Assembly: GCA_028551475.1 (NCBI GenBank)
Contig: CM052360.1
Location: 15,178,501 to 15,242,500, forward strand
Direction: 5' to 3'
Source: Casuarina equisetifolia
Taxonomy: Eukaryota > Streptophyta > Magnoliopsida > Fagales > Casuarinaceae
Length of the DNA stretch: 64,000 bases
Below the pieces are notes generated by a model that had not been told where the DNA came from, did no database searches, and worked only from the letters and a program-made list of their open reading frames with translations. Within the stretch, counting starts at the first letter, position 1, and each line of letters begins with the position of its first letter. The translations under genes were made by a program, and so were the position numbers. This document shows positions 1 through 16,159 of this stretch, one piece after another.

Positions 1-1040
1 ATCATATTTTGCGTCTTGGAACTTTGTTTTGGTTGGTTGAGTTTACTATCTCATTCTGTCATTCTTTTGTGTTGAAATATAAGTTGTTGTCAAAACATGT
101 TTGCAAAATTTGTGTGTATCAATTGTGTGATACAAATGTCTTGACTGAGTAGCAAAGGCTTTCTTTTATTCATTTCTATGTTTTCAGTGTGGTCTAATTG
201 GATTTCATACTCTGAAAATAAGAAAGGCTTAACCCTGAATTGTACCAATTTTTCCATCAACTTTCCACTTAATCATATGTACTTACGGTAGTGGTTTTCC
301 TTCAGTCTTGGAGTGGTTTTCTCTCACACGAGCAGACTCTTGTACCATATCACTCCTTTTGTTGAACTTTGAAAGTCCAAACGTTTCTAAATGAAAACCT
401 TATTGAAAGTTGTCTGATAAAGAGGTCATTATTACCATAATCTTTTTGAAGGGAAATTAGCCCGATTCACTTCTAAGACCTTGGTTATTAGCTTGAGCAC
501 TGTTTCAATGCTTTATTTTCCATGTTAGATTGAACTATGGCAGAAAGACAAAGTTGAGTTCCTATCATGTGATGGTTTTCATCTGTTAGCCATGGCTAGC
601 CAATTGTTTGACCAAGCAGAAGGAATCTTTCAACCATTATTCAGACCATTACTTTATTACACCTTTCATTCCTGGTTAATTCTTAAACATCATAACATGC
701 TCTATTATATCTTTGCTTTAGTTTTTGTTTCTCTCTCTCTCTCTCTCTCTCTCTTTTTCTTTTTCTTTTTTTTAATGCTGACTACCACTTTTGACAGAGC
801 ACCACTGTTCCTGTCATTCTCGTTCTTTTACCGTCAAATCAGAATATTGTATCAACCTTTAACTTTTTGGCAGCGCTCTACCTTCATTTTTGGCGTTAAA
901 ATTAATGCGTCTGATTGTTGCTTCATATTTTTTCAATTGACAGACATTTTTCTTTTTGTATGATTTTTGGGATTCTATCAATTAAGTTGTTTTAAATTCT
1001 TAATGTGTCTAACTGACATCTACCTTCCCTGCTTATACAG
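1..1040 (+). other. Intron of the ETFQO gene, no exon recognised
   Basis: This AT-rich stretch ends in a good acceptor (cttatacag) directly before the first recognisable ETFQO exon. I could not find the preceding conserved ETFQO segment (a GGSFLYHM-like motif), so the earlier exons probably lie left of the window. A (CT)n microsatellite sits at 731-754. The 123-codon open frame beginning at 592 is low-complexity, runs through the microsatellite and resembles nothing known to me. Confidence 0.6.
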
Positions 1041-4000
1041 ATTGCAATTGGCTTTGTGGTTGCTTTGAATTATCATAACCCTTTTTTGAACCCCTATGAG
1101 GAATTCCAGGTAGTGATCCTTTGTTCCTTTTGTAAATAGTTGTAATGGTACTTAAAATATTATTTTTTGTATTTCTTATTTTCTATTCGGAGAAAGAAGG
1201 ATGCTTGCAATTTTGAAGGGTGGGATATGCAGTCTTGGATTTGTAGCTTCTGCGATTGCATTTCTATATAATTGGATGATTGCCTCACTCATTTTTCTTT
1301 TTTGAATTTGTTAGCATTTGTTAATCCTTTAAATTTTAGGTGTTAGATTTTCTTCTTTAGTGTGTTCATGTACTTCTTGTGTACTGGGGTTTGCTTTTTG
1401 TGCATTTAGCCAACATATACTTCATAAAAAGTTCTGTTTTGCATACGCTCCTTGATGAAAAGTCTCATCTAATAGTTTCTTAAATGCTGGTGAAAAATTT
1501 ATAATTCTGAGAGGACAAGTTTCTGTTCTCTGGATTGGCTGATTGTTCTTGTGATGTACATGAATTATTATGGGATGGAAACCTTCTAGAAAGGTACACA
1601 AGGTGGATTCTGGCATTTCAAGGAAATGTTTTCATGTTAGCATAGCCTTAGAAGGTGGATAGCTATAATTTCCTGGAAAGTAAATGATCAGGACATATTG
1701 CTATCATGAAAAATGACATCGATACTGAGCAAAGAACTCATTTCTTCAGATGTCATATGGAAGTAGCTAAATACGATTAAGAATAAAATATTTATTCACC
1801 TGCATTAGTTTGTGAGGAAACAGTGAAAAGTTTTGGAGATGTCCTATTTCTTATATATGCTTTTTAATTTTAGTATTTTAAAATTCTATTACAAATTAAA
1901 TTAGGTAAACTCATTATAGTAATTGGCACCACTATCACAACTATTGGTGAGCATTTTGGTCAAGCAACAATTCATCAAGATGAAATAGTATCTTGTCATG
2001 AATTGTTGCCGTCATATTGAACCCTGTACAAATTAATGTCATTTTCTTGTCCATGCAACTTTTCCTCAGAGAATGGCCTGCCACAAACCGTAGGCCGCAG
2101 TTGGTGAGAGAAAGAGAGAGAGAGAAAGAGGGTTGGGGGAAGGTGTGGGGGATGATCACTACCGAGATTCTCCCTTCTGTACCACTGCATTACGAGAAAG
2201 TTCATAAAATGTCACTACCTTTTGTAACGTAGTACCAAATTATATCTTAAACTTTATCACAAACCAAGTTAATTCATTTCATTCATACAACTTTATTCAA
2301 GTGGTATTCTGGTAAGCTACAGTCCACCAAGGACTCAACCTACATAACACTCTGAATCCGTGCTTCTTTTCTGCATGTTTTGTTTCTGACTGAGAGAGGC
2401 ATGCAATCAGCTTAAGCAAAGGGCAGTTGTGTGAAACCAAGAGGGAGGGTGGGGGGTGGATTTCCTAATGTCGTTTGACTAAAGATAAGGGAAGCAAAGA
2501 ATCCTTGCTCAAGATAGGTTTTGGTTGGGCTGATTCCATTTTATGTTTTTGTTGCTATATTTGTTATGATCCTTTTCTCTCATCTCATGTTGTTTAGTTT
2601 GGGATGTATGCATTTGGAATCGGACTCCAGTTCTAATATTAACTTTCCTGCTTGCAGAAATTTAAACATCATCCTGCCATCAGACCACTCCTGGAAGGGG
2701 GAAGTGTTCTCCAGTATGGTGCTCGCACTTTAAATGAAGGGGGTTATCAGGTAAGGTAGTGATCCCTGTGTCCCAATTTATGCAAATGGGAGACAAAATC
2801 GAAAGTTATTTTCCCCAAGTGTCCTGCTTGTAGCCTCCATCATGGTCTTTTGTTTAAGATTTTGTAAGGAATACTTGATTTCCCAATTTCTTGTCATTGC
2901 TTGCCATGACCAATACGTCAAAATATTGCTAAGTGGTTAATATGGAAAGATCCAAGCATAACATGTCAATAAAATGGCAACCATACTCATGAAACAAGTT
3001 GAACTTGAGGAACAGAGTTGAATAGGATGCCAACCAACGGAGAGATCTCTCCTCCCTCTCCCCCCCCACCCCCCTCCTCCTCTGGTTCTTTATTGTTGAC
3101 CCTACTGCTAATTATTCGTGCCATATTTACTATTCCTTTTTTTTTTTTTTATTCAAACATGAATATGATGCCAGTTAAATTTCAGTCCATTCCATATCCA
3201 GTTTTCCCTGGGGGAGCCATAATTGGATGTTCAGCTGGTTTTCTAAATGTACCAAAGATAAAAGGAACACACACCGCAATGAAATCAGGTACCACATACA
3301 ATATTCCTGTAAAATGAATTGTGTTTAACCTCGGTGCTGCTTCTGTAGTGAAAGTTTTGCCGTACAATAGTTCAGAAAAATGTGTTAAAATGCATTTTCT
3401 TTTGTAAATTACATTCATGTGGTATTATCTTTTTTATTTTACAATTTCATGTAATGAGAGAGCATGAGATTTATAGCTTTGTCTTTGTCATTGAGTGTTT
3501 TCTTGAACCTTTTTTATTTTTTCATTTTTGGTCAGGTCAGCTAGGGGAAAGGAGGGGTGGGGTGGGGTTATCTTGAACCTGGCCATTTCTCCGTTGCCCC
3601 TGCTAGCTACCAACTGAGCTTGCAGGCAATGGACTGGATCTCTTTGTGAACTTCTTAAAAGAAGTTAAGGAGGCCAAAAAATTAAATAAATAATAAAAAT
3701 AAAAATAAGAAAATAAACAAGAAGAGGAAGGAATATAGGCAATGGTCTTCGGATAAAGTGGCATCTCCTCCTCCCATAAAAATGGACGGGGACTGACATT
3801 GAAGAACCCCATTTGAGTGTTTAGTTGTTTACCTATCAGAAAAGGAAGGAAATTAAGTTGTAGAAATCAAAGGCACATTAGAGTTCTTAATATGGGTGGT
3901 AGGAGATCCCTACAGCACTCGTAGAGTTCTTGGTGACCAATTGCAGCTACTAGATTTATTATTCTTATAACTTAGATCCATTATTATTGGACATGAATTC

Positions 4001-7000
4001 CTTTTCTTCTTCCTTTTTCATCTTTTCCTTTTGTGGTCACACTGATATGTGTTTTGATTTAGGTAATTATGTTGAAAGAAAAGTTTACTTCTTGCATCTT
4101 TCATCATTTGATGTGAAATTTCCTCTTTTTTCTCTAGACAAAGAAATTACAGTAAGTCTTCCTTAGCTTCGTGGACTTCTCTTTGTGGAGGAATCCCAGA
4201 GGAGATTGGACATAATTTTCATCTGTTTTTGCCCTGTCCATGGAATCACTCTCTTCATTGCTTTTATTTACTTATTATTGTTTATTGGCTACCCGTTGCT
4301 TCCTTTCTAGGATGATTTACTAGCCTGTCATCGATTAAATCTAGATGCATACACAACATTTTTCATGTGTCCCTGTTAGCAATTCCTAAGGTGATTGCAA
4401 TCACATTCTCTTAGTTTCTCCTTTCTCTTTACAGGAATGCTAGCAGCAGAAACTACATTCGGTGTACTTCATGAAGGTTCAAATATGGAGAAATATTGGG
4501 ATGCTTTGCGGAATTCATGGATATGGGAAGAACTATACAGAGCTAGGAATTACCGACCTGTGCGTAATAATTAAGTCGCTCTTCTAATCATTTTCCTGGC
4601 TTTCCATCTAGAGCTAGTCATTTGTAGTGCTCATACTTTTAACTTCTTTGTCATCCTACATGAGTTCCAACGTTTGAACCATCTCCAAAAATCATATCTC
4701 ATTTAGCCACCTGTTAAATGAATTATGTCATCATGGTTCAATTTCAACTATTTGTCCTAGAGTGTTTGGAGCAGTTTCCTCTACTGTTTGACAAGATAGA
4801 TAGTCGAAGTATCATAGGATTCCATTACTTTTATGATTGACTTGTAAGGTGGATGGATTTTTCTGATACACCAAAATGCTGAATTGTTACTGCCTAATAC
4901 AGTCTAACCTTTCATCTTCCTAATAGTTTCTCTTAATTATAGGCATTTGAATATGGGCTTATTCCTGGCTTGGCGATCAGTGCATTGGAACAGTAAGATC
5001 TCATGTTTGCTGATTATTCTACTTATGAGTATGTGAAGATATCCTCTTCTTTCTGTTTCCAAGATCACTCACCTGTATTTCTGCCTAGCAGCTACATGCT
5101 GAAAGGAAGACTGCCTTTCACACTGAAGCATGGGGAACCCGATCATCAGGCAACTAAGGTGAGTGTTTTCAAGAAACCATGTATTGAAGTTACACTTGCA
5201 CACTAAGCTGCAAAGGTGATACTCAGAACCCAATAATTGAGTATTGCAGCATTAGTTCAGGAAAAAATAGTTGACACATTAGAAAAGTGTTGTAAAAATG
5301 AAATGTCAAGTATCATTTAGAATATAAAACCAAATTCACACGATACTGAAACATGGATCATTTTTCAATTCCTAATTGAATGTAGGATCCTTTTCACCTA
5401 CTATGGAAAGGATTTCTTTCAATCCTTTTCACCATAATTGACTTCATATCTAACTATTTTCGATAAAAGACTAATTTCATAAACAATTATTTTGTTCTAG
5501 TGACGCACAATTGAATGCCTTATGGTGGTTATATAGGCAACATTAGATTGTAAGTGCAGACTAAGTTGGGCCTGTCAGAAACATGGGGCTAAAGTTGACC
5601 TAACTAGACTATCTAGCATATGCCATAGCCAGGATTTGGCTGATTCTATTGCAAGCAGTTAACTGATCAGTTTGCTCAAATATGTGGGCAGGTTGCGAAG
5701 GCATGTTCTCCAATTCAATATCCTAAGCCAGATGGGATTTTATCTTTTGATGTACCAACCTCTTTACACAGGTTTCAAACAATAAAAATGAATATGTTTC
5801 TGAATTTTATTATTCATGTATTCATCAATCAACATTTGGCAATGGATTCTGTGAGGCTAACATACTTTATGCCCAGTTGGATTGCTGATGTTACAACCCT
5901 ATCTGGGTTTGGATAATGATGCAGTTTCTTGGACTGATGTGTTAGGATTGTGAGGGAGTAGAGAGTTTTTGTTGGCCCCCAGTTTTCCATGCCTTCCAAA
6001 TACAGAAAGTCAGCTTTCAACATTATTGATGACTGGACAAAGTTGAAGGGCCCACCTTAAGTTCTTTGTTCTCAATGAGTCTTTTCAATTCCTTAAAAAG
6101 CTGACCCAACTTTTGGATGTACCTATTTGGGAATATTATGCTCAATAACACTTCAGATACACAGCATAGAAGCTATCCTACATCTGTATGCCCGCAGATA
6201 AATGTTGTTTATAGTTTTCTCCCTGGGATCTTGCACCCACCTCTCTTGCATGTCTTAGCCTGTCCTGCACCATATAAGGGGCATAATTTACCGTGGCTTG
6301 GAAAGGAAATCTCCAAACTTAACAAAAACACCTTATAATCCAATTGATCTGCAAAAGTATGGTAAGATCAATTCCACCTCAAGAATTGTTTAGGTTGGCC
6401 TACGAGCAAAAAAAAAAATGACCATGAATTTGTTTATCTCACGGAAGCCCTATGTCATTTGTGGATTTGAAAGATTGCATCATATTTAACTTTGTACAGA
6501 AGATAGGTAGAGACAAAGGAAATTCAGTTTTTTAGGGAAAAATGTATGTATTACCATTCTTCATTTTCTCTGCTTCTCTTGGCATTGACATGTTATCATT
6601 TGTATTTTTATTTTATTTAGGAGCAATACAAATCATGAACATGACCAACCTCCTCATCTTCGCTTGAGGGACCCCAGGATTCCTGAGCTCGTTAATTTGC
6701 CAGACTATGCTGCACCTGAATCACGATACTGTCCAGCACGCGTATACGAGTAATATGCAATTCTTTGGCTCTTGCTCTGTGTAACCTTCTATGGCTGGAT
6801 TATCTCTCCTTATGTTTCTCATCCTGGTTTGAAAATTTAGGTATGTCCCAAATGAAAAGAATCAACTGAAATTGCAGATTAATGCTCAAAATTGCCTGCA
6901 CTGCAAGGTATTTGCTAGACCATTTGGGAAGATGGTTGGAACTTTTGGTTTTGTTATCATATGCATAGATATCGTGTAGGGGCACACTTTGGAAGGAGTG

Positions 7001-7378
7001 TTTTTATACGAGAATTTGATAGAGAAAATTATTTGTATTTTACAAAGGGTTTGATTCACCTGATAAAAATTTCTTGTATGGTATTCATCACATCCCAGCG
7101 ATGCATATACATGGATAAATATGGAAGCAAAGAATGTGCAGGAATTTTCAATTGACATTCAATTCATGCATCACTAGTGCTCTTTAAAAGAACTGAATAG
7201 TGTTCATTGCTTGATTTTATTAGTCACTTGTTATCCTCTATGTCTGCTATTTTTGAAGTTGAAATGGCATTAACTTCTCTGGAATTTTTTTCAGGCATGT
7301 GATATTAAAGACCCAAAGCAAAATATTGAGTGGACTGTGCCGGAAGGAGGCGGTGGCCCTGGCTACTCAGTCATGTAG
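1041..7378 (+). CDS. ETFQO: Electron-transfer flavoprotein:ubiquinone oxidoreductase (ETFQO), C-terminal 288 residues
   Basis: ETFQO is a mitochondrial inner-membrane flavoprotein that passes electrons from reduced ETF to ubiquinone during branched-chain amino-acid and phytanoyl-CoA breakdown. Eight exons join in frame: 1041-1109, 2658-2750, 3186-3288, 4435-4559, 4943-4992, 5092-5158, 5692-5771, 6621-6749, 6841-6907 and 7295-7378, ten coding blocks in all, with GT-AG junctions and matching phases. They encode the family blocks [53 protein letters not shown] and [10 protein letters not shown]. The C-terminal 4Fe-4S ligands are present as YCPARVYE and NCLHCKACD. The protein ends [10 protein letters not shown] then TAG. 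No stop or frameshift was seen. The family is about 600-650 residues long, so roughly the first half, with FAD binding and targeting signal, lies before the window. The assignment is very secure. Confidence 0.95.
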
Positions 7379-7426
7379 ATCGAGTGTTTTACTTGTCTTC
7401 TGAATGCAATTGCACAAAATGAACAT

Positions 7427-7432
7427 AATAAA
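7427..7432 (+). terminator. Likely poly(A) signal of ETFQO
   Basis: A perfect AATAAA lies 49 bases after the ETFQO stop codon, a plausible place for a plant polyadenylation signal. Plant signals are loose, so the match is suggestive only. Confidence 0.45.
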
Positions 7433-8798
7433 GAAACTTCTAATGCCTGTTGATCCTTTCAGGAATAAGTAAAGCTTTACGCAAGGCATATTCTTGTTAT
7501 AAGTGCAAAGATTGCATGTAGTATTGTAAAACTTTTGATGCATGTGACCCTTCCAGAAATAACTAACTCAATTTTATTAGGAAAAGACAAAAGTCTACAA
7601 AAAATATTTTAATTTTGGCTTTTCTAATAATGCCTCATTTGATAACTATGTTAAAAGGTTTAATTTACATGTTGAAGAAGAGAAAAGTGCTTTTCGAATT
7701 TGGTCTACAAATTTGACGATTAAAGTCAGGTGCCAAAAAGAGTGCATAACCATTTTCTACTTGTGGTTATGAGAAAAAAGTGCTTCATAACGAGTGAAGA
7801 ATGGGTAGATACACCTCGACGATTACTCCAATGTAGCCGTCCATACGATGTCGGAAAAAACTATAAAATGTGGAAATGGAGCCACAAGGTGTACTGTTTT
7901 AGGAACTTGTAGGCCAGTGACTATAAAAAGGGCTGTAGAAAACAGCAATTTCTGAAGCAGCTCAAAGACTGAATTGATTGAATTGAAAACCCATGGCAGC
8001 AAGAATGAGACTGGAGGATATAGCAGGAAAAATCCCATTTGAAACAGAATGTTTCAATGCAACTCAAGGGGGTGCCCAATTACAGGATATGAAGAACTTT
8101 TTCTCATTACAAATACAACATTTTCAGGTGTTGCCTCTGTTGTTGTCCTTTTTCTTTGATGTATTTCTTCTAAAGAGAGAATGCTTCTTCAACCTTCTCT
8201 CCATGATTTTCGTTTTAATTTTTCTTCAACTTCACCTTTTCAGTATTAAAAAAGATATCCTAGTTGTTTTCTTTTTCTCCCTACAATTCGGTAACAACAT
8301 TTCTAGCGGTAAATAGAATAAGTAACTTGAACTGTAGGTCCACAGCAGTTTGGCATTTCAAAGAAAAAAGATTTTTAAAAAAACTATAAAAAAAATTTTA
8401 AAGAAAAAAGGGAGAGAGAAATGTTGCAAGGATGTGCCATCTACTCTGGAAATCAGAGACCCAGGTGTTGAGCTATACTTGCTCACAGCCTAAAAAAATT
8501 GAATTCATCAGCCCTTCTCCCCCTCCCTCACAACCCATCAGATTGGCATGTAGTCCGCCAATTCAAACTAAAACTAAAATCAAATATATAACTGACCACA
8601 GAGACACTGTATATAGTCCACTTAAGTTTAAAGCTAACATCATATATAGAACTGCCTACATATGAAATATGACAATGGCTAAACAAAAAGGAGGCGGAAA
8701 ACTAAAAGCGAAGGAGGGATGGGAAGAATGCCCTATCTGTGGTGATCTACACTATTTTGAACAATGAATCTTCTATCAATACCTGGCCCACTAGCCCA
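7433..8798. other. Convergent intergenic region, 3' flanks of ETFQO and bZIP, with one small open frame
   Basis: This holds the 3' flanks of two converging genes. A TATA-like CTATAAAAAGG at 7921-7931 precedes an ATG in good context at 7993. That starts a 107-codon frame (7993-8316) beginning MAARMRLEDIAGKIPFETEC. A possible donor follows at about 8128, after which the frame becomes phenylalanine- and leucine-rich and intron-like. I recognise no domain. It may be a short gene, a first exon or chance. The rest is AT-rich and otherwise featureless. Confidence 0.3.
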
Positions 8799-12493
<3,695 letters not shown>

Positions 12494-13158
12494 CGAGGAA
12501 AAACTCAAACCCTAAAATACTCTCCCTAATACCTCAATGTTACCAAACCCCTAGAAGCTGTAACTCCTCCGAGGACGAAGCAAAACCCAGAAGAGATTCA
12601 ACCTAACTCAGCTTGTTCACACACCGAAAGAACGACTTTTCTTTCCAAGCTTCAGGAAACGGATTCCCGTTTTAGCCGGAGACTATAACTGGTGGTCAAA
12701 ACATACTATGAGCCGCACAAAACCTAGAGATCACGAGCATAGAAATCCCTTGATAAATTACAGACTTTCCTTTAATATCTGAAACTGGGTATAGAACAAG
12801 GCGTTTAACCTTCCCAAGCAAAAAGCGTCAGAAAACAGCGATAGCATAGATCACGTAAAACTCAGGAAACCAGAGATCTGACCGGCGGAGGCAACAACAT
12901 AAATAAAGATTCATAAAATATAGAATTAAGGAACAGACACACACAGAGAGGCATGCACAAGGAAATGAGTATTAAACAACAGCGTACAAACTTTCCGGGG
13001 AAACCAGGTGATTTTCTCGGTTAAGTAACAAAGGGGACATAATTCTCACAGATTATGGAGACAGATCTCGGTATTGGAAGCTGTAAAGCGAAGCAGAAGA
13101 GAATCCTACGGCTTTTGTTCAGGATGCAAATCTGAACGAAGAAAATCACATGGAGGAA

Positions 13159-13191
<33 letters not shown>

Positions 13192-13262
13192 AAGAGTGAG
13201 AGAAGAGAGAGCGAAAGCGAAGCTTCGAAGATGTCAAATGTACGCGTGGGATTGTATATAGC
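12494..13262 (-). promoter_or_regulatory. bZIP 5' leader and promoter with TATA box and CT-rich tract
   Basis: Read on the minus strand, a TATATA box lies at about 13254-13260, placing the transcription start near 13225 and giving a leader of about 730 bases. A (CT)n tract on the transcript strand covers 13157-13190 just after the inferred start, as is common in plant 5' untranslated regions. Several upstream ATGs are present unless an intron removes them (see the uORF at 12758-12847). The exact start and any leader intron cannot be settled by eye. Confidence 0.5.
12758..12847 (-). other. Upstream ORF in the bZIP leader, 29 residues
   Basis: In the minus-strand leader an ATG at 12847 opens a 29-codon frame beginning MLSLFSDAFCLGRLNALFYT and ending at a TAA at 12760-12758, some 264 bases before the bZIP start. 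Two or more other short frames lie nearby, including a 28-codon frame starting near 12911. If the leader is not spliced, these would reduce translation of the main frame. Whether they are conserved is unknown. Confidence 0.35.
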
Positions 13263-14164
13263 GTACACACATGCATCGAACATACGAGGGGACCGTATCC
13301 TTCGCCACTCTGCTCCCTTACATTCTCTCCATTTTTAATCTGCTTTTCAAATTTCTTTGTCGAAAAGATAACGTTAACAACATCATCAATTTACAGAAGA
13401 TCGAGAAGATGACGATGCAGCATGAAACCACCAAAACCCCAAATGGTTCCACAAAGCCACTCTCAATAATTAACCAAAAAGGCAATCTGCAAGCAATTCA
13501 AGTAGGTTATTTATTGTTGATGTCTATGAACAAGTCAAGTCAACCAAATGGAAACGAAAACGTAAGCTCTCGGAATCTGGTTTCTTGTTTAGCAATCAAT
13601 CTTCCATGACTCGAATATGGCAGCAAAATCATGGTCTCTGAAGACACAAATGTAGCAACTCAAAAACACAGTAACAGGTTGCTTCAAACCACAATGTTAC
13701 TCTTGCGACCACTGAATCAAGCAACTTCTTGGCCGTGAACAAGAGATGCAAAGTCGCAAAAGCTTCACTTTATTTCTCATTTCAAAGGGAATAATTCCAA
13801 TATTTTACTGTCAGAGAAGGAAATATTTTGTAATCAGGGGGAGTATAGGAGACCTCGAAAAGAGAGACAAATTAAAAATTTTAAAAAGAAGAAAACCACG
13901 TGCATTGAAGACTCTGAGCTGTTAATGCTGCTAATATAATTAAGACAGCTATATCTCACATTCTTTTACTTCTTTACAGAATCGACCATCAGTGAACAAC
14001 TCAATGTGGTACACCTGAAAGCCTACAAGCTTTGTTCTATCCTACACTCCAAGTTTGATTAGTATTACTTCCACAAGTTCTCAGCAAAACTGAAATCTAT
14101 AAAGCCTAGAAAATAGCTTCTTCTTTTTTTATCCTATCCATTGAGAATATTAGCATCAAACTTG
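13263..14164. other. Intergenic stretch upstream of bZIP, nothing recognised
   Basis: Beyond the bZIP promoter lies roughly 0.9 kb of moderately AT-rich DNA with no convincing coding frame, repeat or RNA gene. Distal regulatory sites cannot be excluded. The composition drifts towards the AT-rich tandem array that follows. Confidence 0.5.
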
Positions 14165-15752
14165 GAAGCTAATAAGTTATTTTATCAAAGTAAAATCACT
14201 CAATAGTATAAATATTAATACGCTTATCAGTATAATAAGAAATATTATAATTAAAAGGTAATCGATCAATGTTATTTTATATCAAAACTTGTTATGTTCT
14301 CCAATGAAAACTCTTTATGTTTAAAAGAGACAAATTTTCAATCATTATAATAAGTTATTTTGTCAATATAAACATTAATACCCTTATCGATATAATATGA
14401 AAATATTATAATTAAAAGGTAATCGATCGGTGTTATTTTATATCAATGCTTGTTATGTTCTCCAATGAAAACTCTTTCTATTTTAAAAGAAACAAATTTT
14501 CAATCATTATAATAAATTATTTTGTCAATATAAACATTAATACCGTTATTGGTATAATATGAAAATATTATAATTAAAAGTTAATCGATCAGTGTTATTT
14601 TATATCAATGCTTGTTATGTTCTCCAATGAAAACTCTTTCTATTTTAAAAGAGACAAATTTTCAATCATTATAATAAGTTATTTTGTCAATATAAACATT
14701 AATACCCTTATTGATATAATATGAAAATATTATAATTAAAAGGTAATTGATCGGTGTTATTTTATATCAATGCTTGTTATGTTCTTCAATGAAAACTCTT
14801 TCTATTTAAAAGGGACAAATTTTCAATCATTATAATAAGTAATTTTGTCAATATAAACATCAATACACTTATTGATATAATATAAAAATATTATAATTAA
14901 AAGGTAATCGATCAGTGTTATTTTATATCAATGCTTGTAATGTTCTCCAATGAAAACTCTTTCTGTTTAAAAAAGACAAATTTTCAATCATTATAATAAG
15001 TCATTTTGCCAAGTAAAATCACTCAACAATATAAATAGTAATACCTTTATCAATATTTATTGTCATTAAATGTTATAGTATATAATATGAAATTATCATA
15101 ATTAAAAGGTAATCAATTGGTGTTATCTCATATCAGTGCTCATTATGTTCTCCAATGAAGGCTCTTTATGAGACAAATTTTCAATTATTATCATAAGTTA
15201 TTTTATCAAAGTAAAATCACTTGACAATATACATAGTAATACCCTTATGTTATCATTTTTAAATGTTATAATATATAATATGAAAATATCATAATTAAAA
15301 GATAATCAATTGGTGTTTCATATCGATGCTTATTATGTTATCCAATGAAAACTCTTTATGCTTTAATAGATAAAAAATTACAGTAATTATAATAAGTCAT
15401 TTTGTCAAAGTAAAATCACTCAATAGTATAAATATTAATACCCTTATCGATATATATTGTTATTAAATATCACATTATATAATATGAAAATATCATAATT
15501 AACAAGTAATTGATTGGTATTATTTCATATCGATGCTCATTATGTTCTCCAATGAAAACTCTTTATACTTTAAAAGAGATAAATTTTCAATTATTATAAT
15601 TTTTTTCTTTTGTCAAAGTAAAATTATTTGACAATATAAATATTAATATCCTTATCGATATGCATTGACATTAAATGTTACATTATTAATATAAAAATAC
15701 CACAATTAAAAGGTAATCGATTGGTGCTAGTCCATATCAATTTTCTCCAATG

Positions 15753-15800
<48 letters not shown>

Positions 15801-15960
15801 TTATTTATTTTTTATTTTATTTTATTTTTTACTCACGCACATGAGAGGGAAAAGGGGATTTGAACTCCTCATTAGGTGGACTTGCCAGTCAGGGTTAGAA
15901 CTCTTTATACTTTAAAAGTAACAAATCTTCAATCATTATATCTTAAGATCCATTAACAAC
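14165..15960. repeat. AT-rich tandem array, about 11 diverged units of 160 then 190-207 bp
   Basis: A landmark, GTTCTCCAATGAAAACTCTTT, recurs with small changes near 14297, 14457, 14619, 14781, 14942, 15147, 15337, 15544, 15741 and 15966. Spacing is 160-162 bases for the first five and 190-207 thereafter. The longer units carry about 40 extra bases containing a TGTCATTAAATGTTATA-like block after the CTTATCGATAT segment. The shorter units are more alike and are probably the younger amplification. A (CT)n(TA)n microsatellite interrupts the array at 15758-15800. It has no coding content and looks like a local minisatellite or satellite seed. Confidence 0.85.
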
Positions 15961-16159
15961 ATCATGTTCTCCAATAAAAACTCTTTATGCTTGAAAAGAG
16001 ACAAATCTTGAATCAATATAGCTTGGGATATATTTTTATCATTATTTCTTTAACAAAAATTACTTATGCTTTAAGAAAGACAAATATTGAATCATTATAT
16101 CTTGAAATTCATTAATCTCATCATTTTCTCCGATATAATTTTTTTATACTTTAAACGAG

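Noticed and set aside
14165-15960. CRISPR-like regular repeats
   Set aside because: The units are 160-207 bases, contiguous and diverged, with no unique spacers; this is an ordinary plant tandem array.
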